Below, piece by piece: positions 42,041-50,211 of a stretch of 64,000 nt of DNA (position 1 is its first letter; each line of letters opens with the position of its first letter). Origin of the DNA: CAVUAT01 sp963848045 (GTDB lineage: Bacteria; Actinomycetota; Thermoleophilia; Solirubrobacterales; 70-9); NCBI GenBank assembly GCA_963848045.1, contig CAWKCC010000005.1:146555-210554 (forward strand), written 5' to 3'. The notes under the pieces are model-generated. The model saw only the letters and a program-made list of their open reading frames with translations. It had not been told where the DNA came from and did no database searches. The position numbers and the translations under genes were made by a program.

Positions 42041-42651
42041 TGGCCGCCAAGCCGAGCTTCCGCCGACGCTTCGGCCTTGATCGTTCAGGCCCCCCGCCGA
42101 GCGAGACCCAGAGGGGGCAGCCGCTGCGCCCCTGGACGATCCCGAACCTGGTCGGCTACCTGAGGCTGGCCGGCATCCCAGTATTCCTCTACCTGGCCTT
42201 CAACTCCAGCGACGGGCACGACCCGAGGGCCTGGGTTCTGTTCTGGCTGATCGCCGCCGGGGACTACCTCGACGGCTTCCTGGCGCGGGCCACCGGCCAG
42301 TACAGCCGCATGGGGGCGCTACTCGACCCCATCGTCGACCGGCTGACGATCCTCTCGGGCGCCGCCGTCTGCTGGCACTTCGAGCTGCTGCCACGCTGGG
42401 CGCTGGCCGTGCTGGCTCTGCGCGAGCTGGTCACGCTGTTGCTCGGCGAGATCGCGCTGCGAAGGGGCCTCGAGATCGAGATCAACTGGTATGGCCGCGT
42501 CGCCGTGTTTCCGATCATGAGCGCGATCTTCTTCGCCATGGTGGTGGAGAGCGTGGTCTGGGATGTGATGCTGGTCCTGGGGGTCGCCCTGGCCGTGTGG
42601 GCGACGATCGTCTACGCGCGCAGCGGCCTGCGCCGCATCGAGGCCGGCTGA
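42040..42651 (+). CDS. pgsA: CDP-alcohol phosphatidyltransferase (PgsA-like)
   Basis: 203-residue membrane enzyme. The CDP-alcohol signature D-x2-DG-x2-AR-x8-G-x3-D-x3-D is complete: GDYLDGFLARATGQYSRMGA followed by LLDPIVDRL. The most likely product is phosphatidylglycerophosphate from CDP-diacylglycerol made by CdsA; other CDP-alcohol substrates cannot be excluded. WTIPNLVGYLRLAGIPVFLY is the typical N-terminus. The pgsA-FHA-MerR neighbourhood downstream is conserved in actinobacteria. Confidence 0.85.
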   Translation: MAAKPSFRRRFGLDRSGPPPSETQRGQPLRPWTIPNLVGYLRLAGIPVFLYLAFNSSDGHDPRAWVLFWLIAAGDYLDGFLARATGQYSRMGALLDPIVDRLTILSGAAVCWHFELLPRWALAVLALRELVTLLLGEIALRRGLEIEINWYGRVAVFPIMSAIFFAMVVESVVWDVMLVLGVALAVWATIVYARSGLRRIEAG

Positions 42652-42706
42652 CCCGCCCGGGGGGCAGCCCGAGGTGCAGGAATCGGCCCGAACCTTCAAC
42701 CCACGC

Positions 42707-42733
42707 TTGAGGTGGGGCTTCCGGACCTATAAT
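42707..42733 (+). promoter_or_regulatory. Promoter of the rsiG-FHA-merR operon
   Basis: A perfect TATAAT at 42728-42733 is preceded by TTGAGG at 42707-42712 with a short 15-bp spacer. The -35 lies within an imperfect inverted repeat (CCCAC-GCTTGAG-GTGGG, 42700-42716) that could be an operator. Predicted leader about 20 nt, with GGAGGAG before ATG 42761. Confidence 0.6.
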
Positions 42734-42760
42734 CGCGCGACAACCGATTTGGAGGAGCCC

Positions 42761-43042
42761 ATGGAGGAGGAGACAACGACGCCGGACATCAGTTCGATGA
42801 ACGACGAGGAGCTGAGGGAGCTGATCGACAGGCTGGCGGCCGAGGAGGAGGACGTCTCCTACCGCCGCCGGATCCTTCATGGCCAGATCGACCTGCTGCG
42901 GGCCGAGTTGGTCAACCGCCTGCGCGAGAAGCAGCCCGACGCCGACTCGCTGATCAAAGGCGACGATGTCGCGCGGCTCAGCGAGATCTTGACGGGCAAC
43001 GCCGAAGCGCCCACCAAGCCGCCCAGCAAGCCAACGCGCTGA
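42761..43042 (+). CDS. RsiG/AmfC-like anti-sigma factor, candidate c-di-GMP sensor
   Basis: 93 residues, mostly helical: a short disordered N-terminus, LRELIDRLAAEEEDVSYRRR, then ILHGQIDLLRAELVNRLREK. In Streptomyces RsiG the c-di-GMP-binding motif is E-x3-S-x2-R-x3-Q-x3-D. Here Glu29, Ser33, Arg36 and Asp44 keep the spacing, with His40 in the Gln position. Streptomyces RsiG carries two motif copies; this short protein has one, so a homodimer would be needed, as I recall for Rubrobacter RsiG. The partner sigma factor (WhiG/FliA type) is not in the window. First gene of a three-gene unit. Confidence 0.75.
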   Translation: MEEETTTPDISSMNDEELRELIDRLAAEEEDVSYRRRILHGQIDLLRAELVNRLREKQPDADSLIKGDDVARLSEILTGNAEAPTKPPSKPTR

Positions 43043-43057
43043 ACAGAGGAGCAACCG

Positions 43058-43528
43058 GTGGCCATCCACTGTCCCGAGTGCGGGTTCGTAAACGACGAGG
43101 GCGCCAACTACTGCCAGAAGTGCGGGGCCTACCTGTCGCGGCCGGAGGGTGCCGACGAGCCCACCACCATGACCTACCTGGTGGACGAGTCGGGCGAGAT
43201 GCACCAGGTGGACATCGACGAGATCGTCGAGAAGGCCGGGGCCGCGCTGGTCATCCGTGCGGGCGGCGGCCGGGCGGGGGAGTCCTTCACGCTGGAGGAC
43301 GACAAGATCTCGATCGGGCGCACGCCCGATGCGGGCGTATTCCTCGACGATGTCACCGTCTCGCGCAACCACGCCCTTCTGGTGCGCCGCCGCGACGGCC
43401 TCTACATCGACGACCTCGGATCACTGAACGGCACCTACGTCAACCGCAGGCGGATCGAATCGCACCAGCTCGCCGATGGGGATGAGATTCAGATCGGCAA
43501 GTACAAGCTCGGCTACTTGGAGGCGTGA
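43058..43528 (+). CDS. Zinc-ribbon plus FHA protein (GarA/OdhI-like position)
   Basis: 156 residues from GTG 43058 with AGAGGAGC upstream. Residues 5-22 form a zinc ribbon (CPEC and CQKC, Cys5, 8, 19, 22). A linker contains EPTTMTYLVDESG, whose paired Thr35/Thr36 resembles the ETT phosphorylation motif of GarA/OdhI. The FHA domain (about 78-150) has ISIGRTPDAGVFLDDVTVSR, NHALLVRR and LGSLNGTYVNRRRI, the phosphothreonine-binding residues. In mycobacteria GarA, encoded next to a MerR gene, controls 2-oxoglutarate metabolism. The zinc ribbon is an addition compared with GarA. Confidence 0.88.
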   Translation: MAIHCPECGFVNDEGANYCQKCGAYLSRPEGADEPTTMTYLVDESGEMHQVDIDEIVEKAGAALVIRAGGGRAGESFTLEDDKISIGRTPDAGVFLDDVTVSRNHALLVRRRDGLYIDDLGSLNGTYVNRRRIESHQLADGDEIQIGKYKLGYLEA

Positions 43529-43531
43529 GCG

Positions 43532-44251
43532 ATGGAGGCCTCGACACGGCCTGAGACCAACGCGAGCTCGGCCCGCAAGGCGTTGACCATCGGCGCCGTG
43601 ACGAAGATCCTCGAGCGCGAGTTCGACGACATCTCGATCTCCAAGATCCGCTATCTCGAGGACCAGAAGCTGCTCTCCCCGAGGCGCACCCCGGGTGGCT
43701 ACCGCCTCTACAGCCAGGCCGATGTGGAGCGCCTGCGCACGATTCTGCGCATGCAGCGCGACGAGTTTCTGCCCCTACGCGTGATCCGCCAGGAGCTCGC
43801 CTCGGGCACCGAGCGCAAGGACGATCGCAGCGCCTCGATTCGGCGCGCCGCCAGCGTCGAGGGCGGCGGCTCACGGCTGAGCATCGACGACCTCGTCGAG
43901 CAGACCGGCGTCAGCCCCGAGGTGATCGCCGACCTGGAGGAGTGGCGGATCGTGCAGCCGCAGACGCTGGAGGGCCATCGGCTCTACAGCGACACCGATC
44001 GCGAGATCGTCAAGGCCTGCGGCGAGCTGGCGCGCTTCGGCGTCGCGGGGCGCAACCTGCGGGCTTGGCGTACGTCGGCCGATCGCGAGGCCGACCTGCT
44101 CGAGAAGGTGATCGGGCCGGCGCTGCGCTCCTCCAACGACACCCGGCGCAGGGAGGCGATCGAGAACCTCGAGGCGCTCGCCTCCACATGCAGCAGCCTC
44201 ACACACCTGCTGCTCGTCCGCGATCTGCGCAAGCTGACGGGCGAGGAATAG
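43532..44251 (+). CDS. MerR-family regulator (FtsR-like)
   Basis: 239 residues with an N-terminal MerR winged helix: LTIGAVTKILEREFDDISIS, KIRYLEDQKLLSPRRTPGGY and RLYSQADVERLRTIL. A second helical region (about 110-150, LSIDDLVEQTGVSPEVIADL then RLYSDTDREIVKACGELARF) looks like a degenerate second MerR unit, typical of the actinobacterial regulator adjacent to garA/odhI; the Corynebacterium member FtsR activates ftsZ. No metal- or thiol-binding Cys is present. Only 3 nt separate it from the FHA gene. Confidence 0.88.
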   Translation: MEASTRPETNASSARKALTIGAVTKILEREFDDISISKIRYLEDQKLLSPRRTPGGYRLYSQADVERLRTILRMQRDEFLPLRVIRQELASGTERKDDRSASIRRAASVEGGGSRLSIDDLVEQTGVSPEVIADLEEWRIVQPQTLEGHRLYSDTDREIVKACGELARFGVAGRNLRAWRTSADREADLLEKVIGPALRSSNDTRRREAIENLEALASTCSSLTHLLLVRDLRKLTGEE

Positions 44252-44260
44252 GCCGCGGGA

Positions 44261-44752
44261 GTGCCCCGCGTCGTGCGCAGGCGCCGGCTCAATGCCGCCC
44301 CGGGATCGGTCTGGTCGGTGGTCTCCGACCCCCACCACCTGCCGCGTTGGTGGCCGCGCACCCAGCGTGTCGAGAACGTCACCTCGGGCGCGGCGAAGGG
44401 CCGCAAGTGGACCCAGGTGCTCGAGACCAAGGACGGCCGCGGCGTCAGGGCGGACTACCGCTGTCTCAGCGCCGCCACCGGCGAGCGCTACGCGTTCGAG
44501 CAGCTGCTGGAGGGCACCCCCTTCGCGGGCATCCTGCGCAGCGCTCACACCGAGGTCCACCTCGAGCCCGAGGGCGGTGGCACCAAGGTGACGCTGGTCA
44601 GCGAGCAGAAGCTCAAGGGCCTGTCGCGGATGGGGGGCCTGATGATGCGGCGCGCCACCGGCCGTACTCTCGCCGCAGCGCTGGAGGGCCTCGATGCGGC
44701 CGTCGCCGCGCCCCCACGCGACGCGGCGGCGCCGGCGGAGGCCTCCCGCTGA
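44261..44752 (+). CDS. SRPBCC-family protein
   Basis: 163 residues from GTG 44261. A START-like small-molecule-binding fold is indicated by VVRRRRLNAAPGSVWSVVSD, HHLPRWWPRTQRVENVT and the C-terminal EPEGGGTKVTLVSEQKLKG pattern; residues after about 145 are Ala/Pro-rich and disordered. Such proteins act in polyketide cyclisation, lipid binding or as hydrolase activators; ligand unknown. Located 9 nt after the MerR gene and just before an FAD oxidase, so possibly part of the same transcript. Confidence 0.78.
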   Translation: MPRVVRRRRLNAAPGSVWSVVSDPHHLPRWWPRTQRVENVTSGAAKGRKWTQVLETKDGRGVRADYRCLSAATGERYAFEQLLEGTPFAGILRSAHTEVHLEPEGGGTKVTLVSEQKLKGLSRMGGLMMRRATGRTLAAALEGLDAAVAAPPRDAAAPAEASR

Positions 44753-44775
44753 ACCCGGCGGCCACGGTCGAAGCC

Positions 44776-46398
44776 GTGCCCCAGAGCGCCTTCAAATGGT
44801 GGGGGTGGGGCGCCTCGGGCAAGCGGCACGAGGTCTCGGCGGCGCAGGCCGAGGCGATCCGCTCCGAGCTGGGGGTCGGGCCCGGCGACCGCGCCGAGCC
44901 CGTGGCGATCGAGCAGGTCCGGTTGCCGGACCCGCGGCCATTGCCCGAAGCGCTCCGCAGGGCGGCGGCGGCGGGAGAGGGGGCCATCCTCACCGACCCC
45001 GATGACAGGCTGCGACACGCGGCGGGTCGCAGCTACCCCGACCTGGTGCGCCTGCGATCCGGCAGGCTGGAGCAGGCGCCCGATGCGGTGGTGATCCCGG
45101 CCGACGCCGCGCAGGTCGCGGCGGTGCTGGAGGCCTGTGCTTCGGCGGGCATAGCGGTCGTCCCCTTCGGGGGCGGCTCCAGCGTGGTCGGCGGACTGGA
45201 CGCCCTGGACGGCGGTCACTCGGCCGTGATCTCGTTGGATCTGAGCGCCCTGCGCGCCATAGAGCTCGACCGCACCTCGATGACGGCGCGTCTCGGCCCC
45301 GGCCTGCGCGGCCCCGCGGCCGAACGCGGGCTCGGCGGCCTGGGAGCGACGATCGGCCACTTTCCCCAGTCCTTCGAGCAGGCGACGATCGGCGGCTTCG
45401 CCGCGACGCGCTCGGCGGGACAGGCGTCGAGCGGCTACGGGCGCTTCGACGAGCTGGTCACCGGAATCGAGCTGACCGCTCCCACGGGCGTGCTTCGCAC
45501 CCTGGAGACGCCGCACACGGCAGCCGGCCCGGCTCTGCGCGAGATGGTGCTTGGCTCAGAGGGCACCCTCGGCGTGATCACGGAGGTCACCTGCCGGGTA
45601 CGGCCCACGCCCGCGGAGCGCCGCTACGAGGGCTGGATGGCGGCCGACTGGGTGGCGGGCCGCGAGCTCATCCGCGAGCTCGCCCAGCGCGGGGAGATGC
45701 CCGACGTGCTGCGCCTCTCGGACGAGGAGGAGACCCGGGTCTCGCTGCAGCTCTCAGGCACCGAGGGCTTGAAGAAGCGCGGCCTGGACGCCTATCTGGC
45801 CCTGCGCCGCCGCAGCGGCGGCTGCCTGCTGATCTGCGGGTGGGAGGGTGAGCCGGAGTCGGTGCGCCGGCGGCGTTCGCTGGCCCGCCGGCGACTGCGC
45901 GCCGGCGGCGCGGTGCCGCTGGGCGGCGCCGCGGGGCGCTCCTGGGAGAAGGGGCGCTACGAGGGCCCCTATCTCCGCGACGAGCTGCTGGGCATGGGCG
46001 TATTCGTCGAGACGCTCGAGACCTCGCACACCTGGAGCCGGCTCGACGAGCTCTACCAGGCGGTGGGCGGGGCGCTCAGCGACGCCCTCGGCCCGTCCTC
46101 GATAGTGATGTGCCATCTCTCTCACGCCTACCCCGACGGCGCCTGCCTTTACTTCACCTTCCTGGCGCGCGCACGCGCCGGCGAGGAGATCGAGCAGTGG
46201 CGCCGCGCAAAGGGGGCCGCCTGCGAGGCGATCGTCGCCACCGGGGGGACGATCACCCACCACCACGCGGTGGGGCGCGACCACGCGCCCTTCATGCTCG
46301 CCGAGGTCGGCGAGCTGGGACTCGAAGCGCTGCGGGGCGTCAAGGAGCGCCTCGACCCGAGCGCCATCATGAACCCCGGCAAGCTGCTGTTGAGTTGA
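44776..46398 (+). CDS. FAD-binding oxidase, alkyl-DHAP synthase-like
   Basis: 540 residues from GTG 44776; the frame is open far upstream but that part is a shadow of the two previous genes. Begins VPQSAFKWWGWGASGKRHEV, which is characteristic of the alkyldihydroxyacetonephosphate synthase branch. PCMH-type FAD-binding: VVIPADAAQVAAVLEACA, VVPFGGGSSVVGGLDAL, GATIGHFPQSFEQATIGGFA, and LGSEGTLGVITEVTCRVRP. C-terminal metal/substrate His cluster THHHAVGRDHAPFM and ERLDPSAIMNPGKLLL. True ADPS makes ether lipids; a D-lactate/glycolate-type oxidase is the alternative. Confidence 0.85.
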   Translation: MPQSAFKWWGWGASGKRHEVSAAQAEAIRSELGVGPGDRAEPVAIEQVRLPDPRPLPEALRRAAAAGEGAILTDPDDRLRHAAGRSYPDLVRLRSGRLEQAPDAVVIPADAAQVAAVLEACASAGIAVVPFGGGSSVVGGLDALDGGHSAVISLDLSALRAIELDRTSMTARLGPGLRGPAAERGLGGLGATIGHFPQSFEQATIGGFAATRSAGQASSGYGRFDELVTGIELTAPTGVLRTLETPHTAAGPALREMVLGSEGTLGVITEVTCRVRPTPAERRYEGWMAADWVAGRELIRELAQRGEMPDVLRLSDEEETRVSLQLSGTEGLKKRGLDAYLALRRRSGGCLLICGWEGEPESVRRRRSLARRRLRAGGAVPLGGAAGRSWEKGRYEGPYLRDELLGMGVFVETLETSHTWSRLDELYQAVGGALSDALGPSSIVMCHLSHAYPDGACLYFTFLARARAGEEIEQWRRAKGAACEAIVATGGTITHHHAVGRDHAPFMLAEVGELGLEALRGVKERLDPSAIMNPGKLLLS

Positions 46399-46475
46399 GC
46401 GCCGTGTTCGGCCGCGACCCCGCCGGAGCCTTCCGCCGGTCTCAGGGCTCGCACCCGAACAGCCCGGCCGAGGAC

Positions 46476-47582
46476 CTAGCCGGCGCCGCCTGAGCCGCCG
46501 TCACCGGAGCCGGCGCCGCCGGCTCCGCCGCCGCCGGAGCCGGCCGTGACGTCGCAGACCGAATCGGCGCCGCTGGGGGCCTGTTGGCCCGGAGCCGCGG
46601 GGATCTGACCGCGAAGCACCGTCCTGCCGCTGTGCCGAGGCAGGGTCTGACCGTCCACGGCCTGCTGCAGGGCCGCCTGGGTCTCCTCGTTCGAGGCGAG
46701 CGAGACATCCACGCAGCCGAACTGGCCCAGCAGCGGCACGACCTCCGTGGGAACCGGGGCGGCGCCGGTGAGGCTGCCGTTGGCCGCGGCCTGGTCACGC
46801 GCCAGCGGGAAGGCGAGGCGCTGCGAGTTGTAGAGCCAGACGATGTAGGTGCGGCCCTTGCCTGCCGGCTCCAGGCCTGTGAGGTTGATCTGCAGCAGCG
46901 GCTGATCCTGGGTCTGGGCGAAGACAGCCTGGCCGGAGGCCTCGGAGTTGTCCCGAAGCGGGGCCAGCGCGACGATCGTGAGGTCGTCGGCCGCAGGCGT
47001 CGTTCCCTGTCCATCGGCTCCCTGGGTCTGCCCGCCCGAGCCGTCGTCGCCACCGAACACGAAGACGACGAGCAGCACCGCTGCGGCCAGCGCCCCCAGC
47101 GCCCCCAGCGCGATCAGAAGCCTCCTGCGACGGTCGTCGGCGGGCGGCGGCGCCTCACCTGTCCCAGCGCCCGGTGCGGCCGCGCCCGGTGCGGACCCGG
47201 TCCCTGCGCCGGCCGTCCGCGCGGCGGCCGGCTCGGGCGCGGCGCGGCGCGAGCTCTTGGGCTCGGGGATCTCGGGCAGCTCCGCGCTGGGCGCGAGCAG
47301 GCGAAGCTGGGCGACGATTCCGGCAGCGAGCTCGTTGGCGTCAGGATCCTGCTGCAGGTGGCGTACGGCGTCGGCGCGCCCGATCGGATCGGCCTGACCC
47401 AGCAGGTAGTCGCTCAGGGTCACCTGCGCATCGGGGTCGGTGCCGCCCATCTCGTGCAGCGCGCGTCGGGCGCGCGAGCGGACCTCATCGGCGCTCTCCC
47501 CGAGCAGCGAGGCGATGTCGTCGTAGCTCTGCCCCGAGAGCAGTAGTTGCAGCAGCGAGCGCTGTTCGTCGTCAAGCGGCAT
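46476..47582 (-). CDS. Membrane protein fusing a sigma-4-like HTH to an anti-sigma-K-like domain
   Basis: 368 residues from ATG 47582. Cytoplasmic N-terminus (about 5-45): DEQRSLLQLLLSGQSYDDIA and SLLGESADEVRSRARRALHE, a helix-turn-helix like sigma region 4. A Pro/Ala-rich linker precedes one membrane helix (about 155-177) and a Gly/Gln spacer. The outer domain (about 200-340) has LRDNSEASGQAVFAQTQDQP, LQINLTGLEPAGKGRTYIVW and VPLLGQFGCVDVSLASNEET, resembling the RskA C-terminal domain. It ends in a Gly/Ser/Ala tail. DNA-binding and sensing parts in one chain suggest a one-component transmembrane regulator. Divergent from the thioesterase gene, 29 nt apart. Confidence 0.75.
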   Translation of the reverse strand: MPLDDEQRSLLQLLLSGQSYDDIASLLGESADEVRSRARRALHEMGGTDPDAQVTLSDYLLGQADPIGRADAVRHLQQDPDANELAAGIVAQLRLLAPSAELPEIPEPKSSRRAAPEPAAARTAGAGTGSAPGAAAPGAGTGEAPPPADDRRRRLLIALGALGALAAAVLLVVFVFGGDDGSGGQTQGADGQGTTPAADDLTIVALAPLRDNSEASGQAVFAQTQDQPLLQINLTGLEPAGKGRTYIVWLYNSQRLAFPLARDQAAANGSLTGAAPVPTEVVPLLGQFGCVDVSLASNEETQAALQQAVDGQTLPRHSGRTVLRGQIPAAPGQQAPSGADSVCDVTAGSGGGGAGGAGSGDGGSGGAG

Positions 47583-47611
47583 CGAATGCGAGAGCCTAGT
47601 GTTCCGCGTTC

Positions 47612-48004
47612 GTGGACGACGCAATCCCCAGCGGCTTTGCCGAGCTTATCGGCGTCGAGTGGATCGATCTGGAGGACCCCGCTAACGCCAGGGCGCGAAT
47701 CGCCGTGACCGCCGACCACCTGCAGCCGTACGGGGTGGTCCACGGGGGCGTATACGCGGCGCTCGCCGAGAGCCTCGCCTCGGCCGCCACCCACACTGCG
47801 GTCCGCCACGAGGGCAAGGTGGCGATCGGGCAGGCCAACGACACCTCGTTCCTGCGCCCGGTCACCGAGGGCCACCTCAACGCCGTCGCCCGCCGCCGCC
47901 ACGGCGGAGCCACCACCTGGGTCTGGGATGTGGAGATCCTCGACGACGCCGAGCGGCTCTGCGCCCTGGTGCGGATGACGGTCGCCGTGCGCCCCGGCCG
48001 CTAG
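47612..48004 (+). CDS. PaaI-type hotdog thioesterase
   Basis: 130 residues from GTG 47612. Hotdog-fold acyl-CoA thioesterase of the PaaI/4HBT group: RARIAVTADHLQPYGVVHGG with the catalytic VHGG, YAALAESLASAATH, and IGQANDTSFLRPVTEGHLNA. Probably hydrolyses aryl- or acyl-CoA. TAGTGT (47597-47602) lies 9 nt before the start. Its stop shares CTAG (48001-48004) with the convergent NAD synthetase gene. Confidence 0.88.
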   Translation: MDDAIPSGFAELIGVEWIDLEDPANARARIAVTADHLQPYGVVHGGVYAALAESLASAATHTAVRHEGKVAIGQANDTSFLRPVTEGHLNAVARRRHGGATTWVWDVEILDDAERLCALVRMTVAVRPGR

Positions 48005-49680
48005 CGGAACCGGTTCGTGATCGGCAGGCGCCGGTCGCGCCCGAAGGCCTTGGTCGAGACGCGGATCCCCGGGGGCGCCTGGCGCCGCTTGTACTCGCTG
48101 CGGTCCACGAGCCCGATCACCTCCGTGACCAGCACCGGGTCGAGCCCCTGCGCGATCAGCTGCTCGCGGCCCTGATCACGCTCGACGTAGCCCTCGAGCA
48201 CCCTGTCAAGCTGCTCGTAGGGCGGCAGCGAGTCCTCGTCGCGCTGGTCTGGGCGCAACTCCGCCGAGGGCGGCCGCTCGATCACCGAGCCGGGCACCAG
48301 CTCTCGCCCCTCGCGCTCGTTGCGGTGGCGCACCAACCGGTAGACGAGCGTCTTCCACACGTCCTTGATCACCGCGAAGCCCCCGACCATGTCGCCGTAG
48401 AGCGTCGTGTAGCCGACCGAGATCTCGCTCTTGTTGCCGGTGCTGACCACCAGCCAGCCGAACTTGTTGGAGAGGGCCATCACGATCATGCCCCGAATCC
48501 TCGCCTGCAGGTTCTCCTCGGCGATCCCCGGCTCGGTGCCGGCGAAGCTCTCGGCCAGCGCCTCGCGGTAGGCCTCCATGGTGTGCTCGATGGGGATCTC
48601 GAGCAGCTTGGTACCGAGGTTGCGGGCGATGGAGCGGGCGTCCTCCTGGGTCGCTTCGCTCGAGTAGGGCGAGGGCATCACGACGCTGTGCACGCGCTCG
48701 GCGCCCAGGGCGTCGGCCGCCACCATCGCGACCAGTGCCGAGTCGATCCCGCCCGAGAGCCCGAGCACGACGCCCTCGAAGCCGTTCTTTCGCGCGTAAT
48801 CGTGCAGCCCCAGGGTCAGCGCGGCGTAGACCTCGTCCTCCTCGCCCAGGGGCTCAGCCACTGCCGCCCTCGACGACGACGCGGCGCCGCGCTGCAGGGG
48901 CACGTCGCAGACGAGCATCTCCTCTGCGAATTGCGCCGCGCGCGCCAGGGTCTCGCCCTCGGCCGAGATCACCACGCTCTGTCCGTCGAAGACCAGCTCG
49001 TCCTGGCCGCCGACCGTGTTGCAGAGGGCGAAGGCGGCGCCGTTCTCGATCGCGCGCTCGGCGATCATCGCCTCGCGTGCCGCTCCCTTGCCCCGGTGAT
49101 AGGGCGAGGCCGAGGCGTTGACGATCAGTCGTGCGCCGGCGGCGGCCTCCTCGCACTCGGGAGCCCCCGGGACCCAGATGTCCTCGCAGACGGTGAGGCC
49201 GACGGCGACGCCGTCGACATCGATGACCACGGGCTCGGCGCCGGGCTCCAGCGTGCGGCGCTCGTCGAAGACGCCGTAGTTGGGAAGGTGCATCTTGCGG
49301 TAGATCTGCCTCACCGCGGCGTCGGAGACGACCGCGAGCGAGTTGTGCGCGAGGGGCACGACTGGGTCGATCAGCGGGTCGGGGGCCTTGGCTCCGGGCC
49401 GGGCGACCCGCTCCGGAAACCCGATCAGCGCTGTGATGCCGCTGACCCCGGCGGCGAGGGCCTCGAGGGCTTCCCGCGCGGCATCGAGGAAGTCGGGGCG
49501 CAGCAGCAGGTCCTCGGGCGGGTAGCCCGAGAGGCAGAGCTCCGGCAGCACCACGAGCCGCGCGCCGGCATCCTGCGCGCGCCCGATCGCCTCCGAGGCC
49601 AGCCGGGCGTTGCCCTCGATATCGCCCACCGTTGGGTTGAGCTGGGCCAGCGCCACGCGGACCTCGGCCACATCTTCCAT
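48001..49680 (-). CDS. nadE: Glutamine-dependent NAD+ synthetase
   Basis: 559-residue two-domain enzyme. The N-terminal nitrilase-type glutaminase has its Glu in VVLPELCLSGYPPEDL, Lys in IYRKMHLPNYGVFDE and nucleophilic Cys in LTVCEDIWVPG. The C-terminal synthetase has the ATP loop GVVLGLSGGIDSALVAMVAA, VVSTGNKSEISVGYTTLYGD and GGFAVIKDVWKTLVYRL. Converts deamido-NAD to NAD with ammonia channelled from glutamine. ATG 49680 is the only start that keeps VRVALAQLNPTVGDIEGNAR intact. Confidence 0.96.
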   Translation of the reverse strand: MEDVAEVRVALAQLNPTVGDIEGNARLASEAIGRAQDAGARLVVLPELCLSGYPPEDLLLRPDFLDAAREALEALAAGVSGITALIGFPERVARPGAKAPDPLIDPVVPLAHNSLAVVSDAAVRQIYRKMHLPNYGVFDERRTLEPGAEPVVIDVDGVAVGLTVCEDIWVPGAPECEEAAAGARLIVNASASPYHRGKGAAREAMIAERAIENGAAFALCNTVGGQDELVFDGQSVVISAEGETLARAAQFAEEMLVCDVPLQRGAASSSRAAVAEPLGEEDEVYAALTLGLHDYARKNGFEGVVLGLSGGIDSALVAMVAADALGAERVHSVVMPSPYSSEATQEDARSIARNLGTKLLEIPIEHTMEAYREALAESFAGTEPGIAEENLQARIRGMIVMALSNKFGWLVVSTGNKSEISVGYTTLYGDMVGGFAVIKDVWKTLVYRLVRHRNEREGRELVPGSVIERPPSAELRPDQRDEDSLPPYEQLDRVLEGYVERDQGREQLIAQGLDPVLVTEVIGLVDRSEYKRRQAPPGIRVSTKAFGRDRRLPITNRFR

Positions 49681-49744
49681 GGAACAAGTATCGCTGTGGC
49701 GCGGGGCGGAGCGCCGTCAGCCGCGCCCGCTAGCCTGCGGCGCC

Positions 49745-50203
49745 GTGCGGGACGACCCGGAAGACAGCCGAGGACGCCGCGGCGTCGAGCTGATGGAGAC
49801 CCACGTCGACCGGCTCTGCGAGCGGCATGAGATCGAGAGGGTGGGCCACTCGGCGCGCGGCAAGGCGACCCGCTGGCGCGATGGCCGGCTTCAGATAGCA
49901 ATCCCCGCGATCCGCGGCCAGGTCTCCTACTTCATCGCGCTCCACGAGATCGGCCACCTGATCGGCAGGGGCCGCTCGGCGCCCCGGCTCGAGGCTGAGG
50001 CCAACGCCTGGACCTGGGCGCTCGAGAACGCCGCGGTCGAGCCCACGAAGGCGACGCTGCGCTCGATCTCGAGGCGCCTGGGCGGCTACCTGGAGTGGGC
50101 CCAAAGCCGCCAGTACCGCCGCGTACCGCCGCGGATACCGCCGCGCGGGCACGCCTTCTGGTCGCTTCTGGAACTAGGCGGGCCGGCTGTCGAAGCCGCC
50201 TGA
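49745..50203 (+). CDS. HEIGH-motif zinc peptidase-like protein
   Basis: 152 residues from GTG 49745 (ATG 49793 is an alternative). The zinc-peptidase motif ALHEIGHLIGRG with a downstream EAEANAWTWAL (third ligand Glu) resembles ImmA/IrrE-type metallopeptidases. No Xre-type repressor partner is adjacent. TAGCCT (49731-49736) precedes GTG by 8 nt, which favours the longer start. The C-terminus contains the repetitive stretch RRVPPRIPPRG. Cytoplasmic; substrate unknown. Confidence 0.75.
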   Translation: MRDDPEDSRGRRGVELMETHVDRLCERHEIERVGHSARGKATRWRDGRLQIAIPAIRGQVSYFIALHEIGHLIGRGRSAPRLEAEANAWTWALENAAVEPTKATLRSISRRLGGYLEWAQSRQYRRVPPRIPPRGHAFWSLLELGGPAVEAA

Positions 50204-50211
50204 GCGGAGTA

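Noticed and set aside
43942..44775. Long N-terminal extension of the FAD oxidase frame
   Set aside because: It overlaps MerR and SRPBCC coding sequence in another frame and is Arg/Ala-rich; family similarity starts at 44776.
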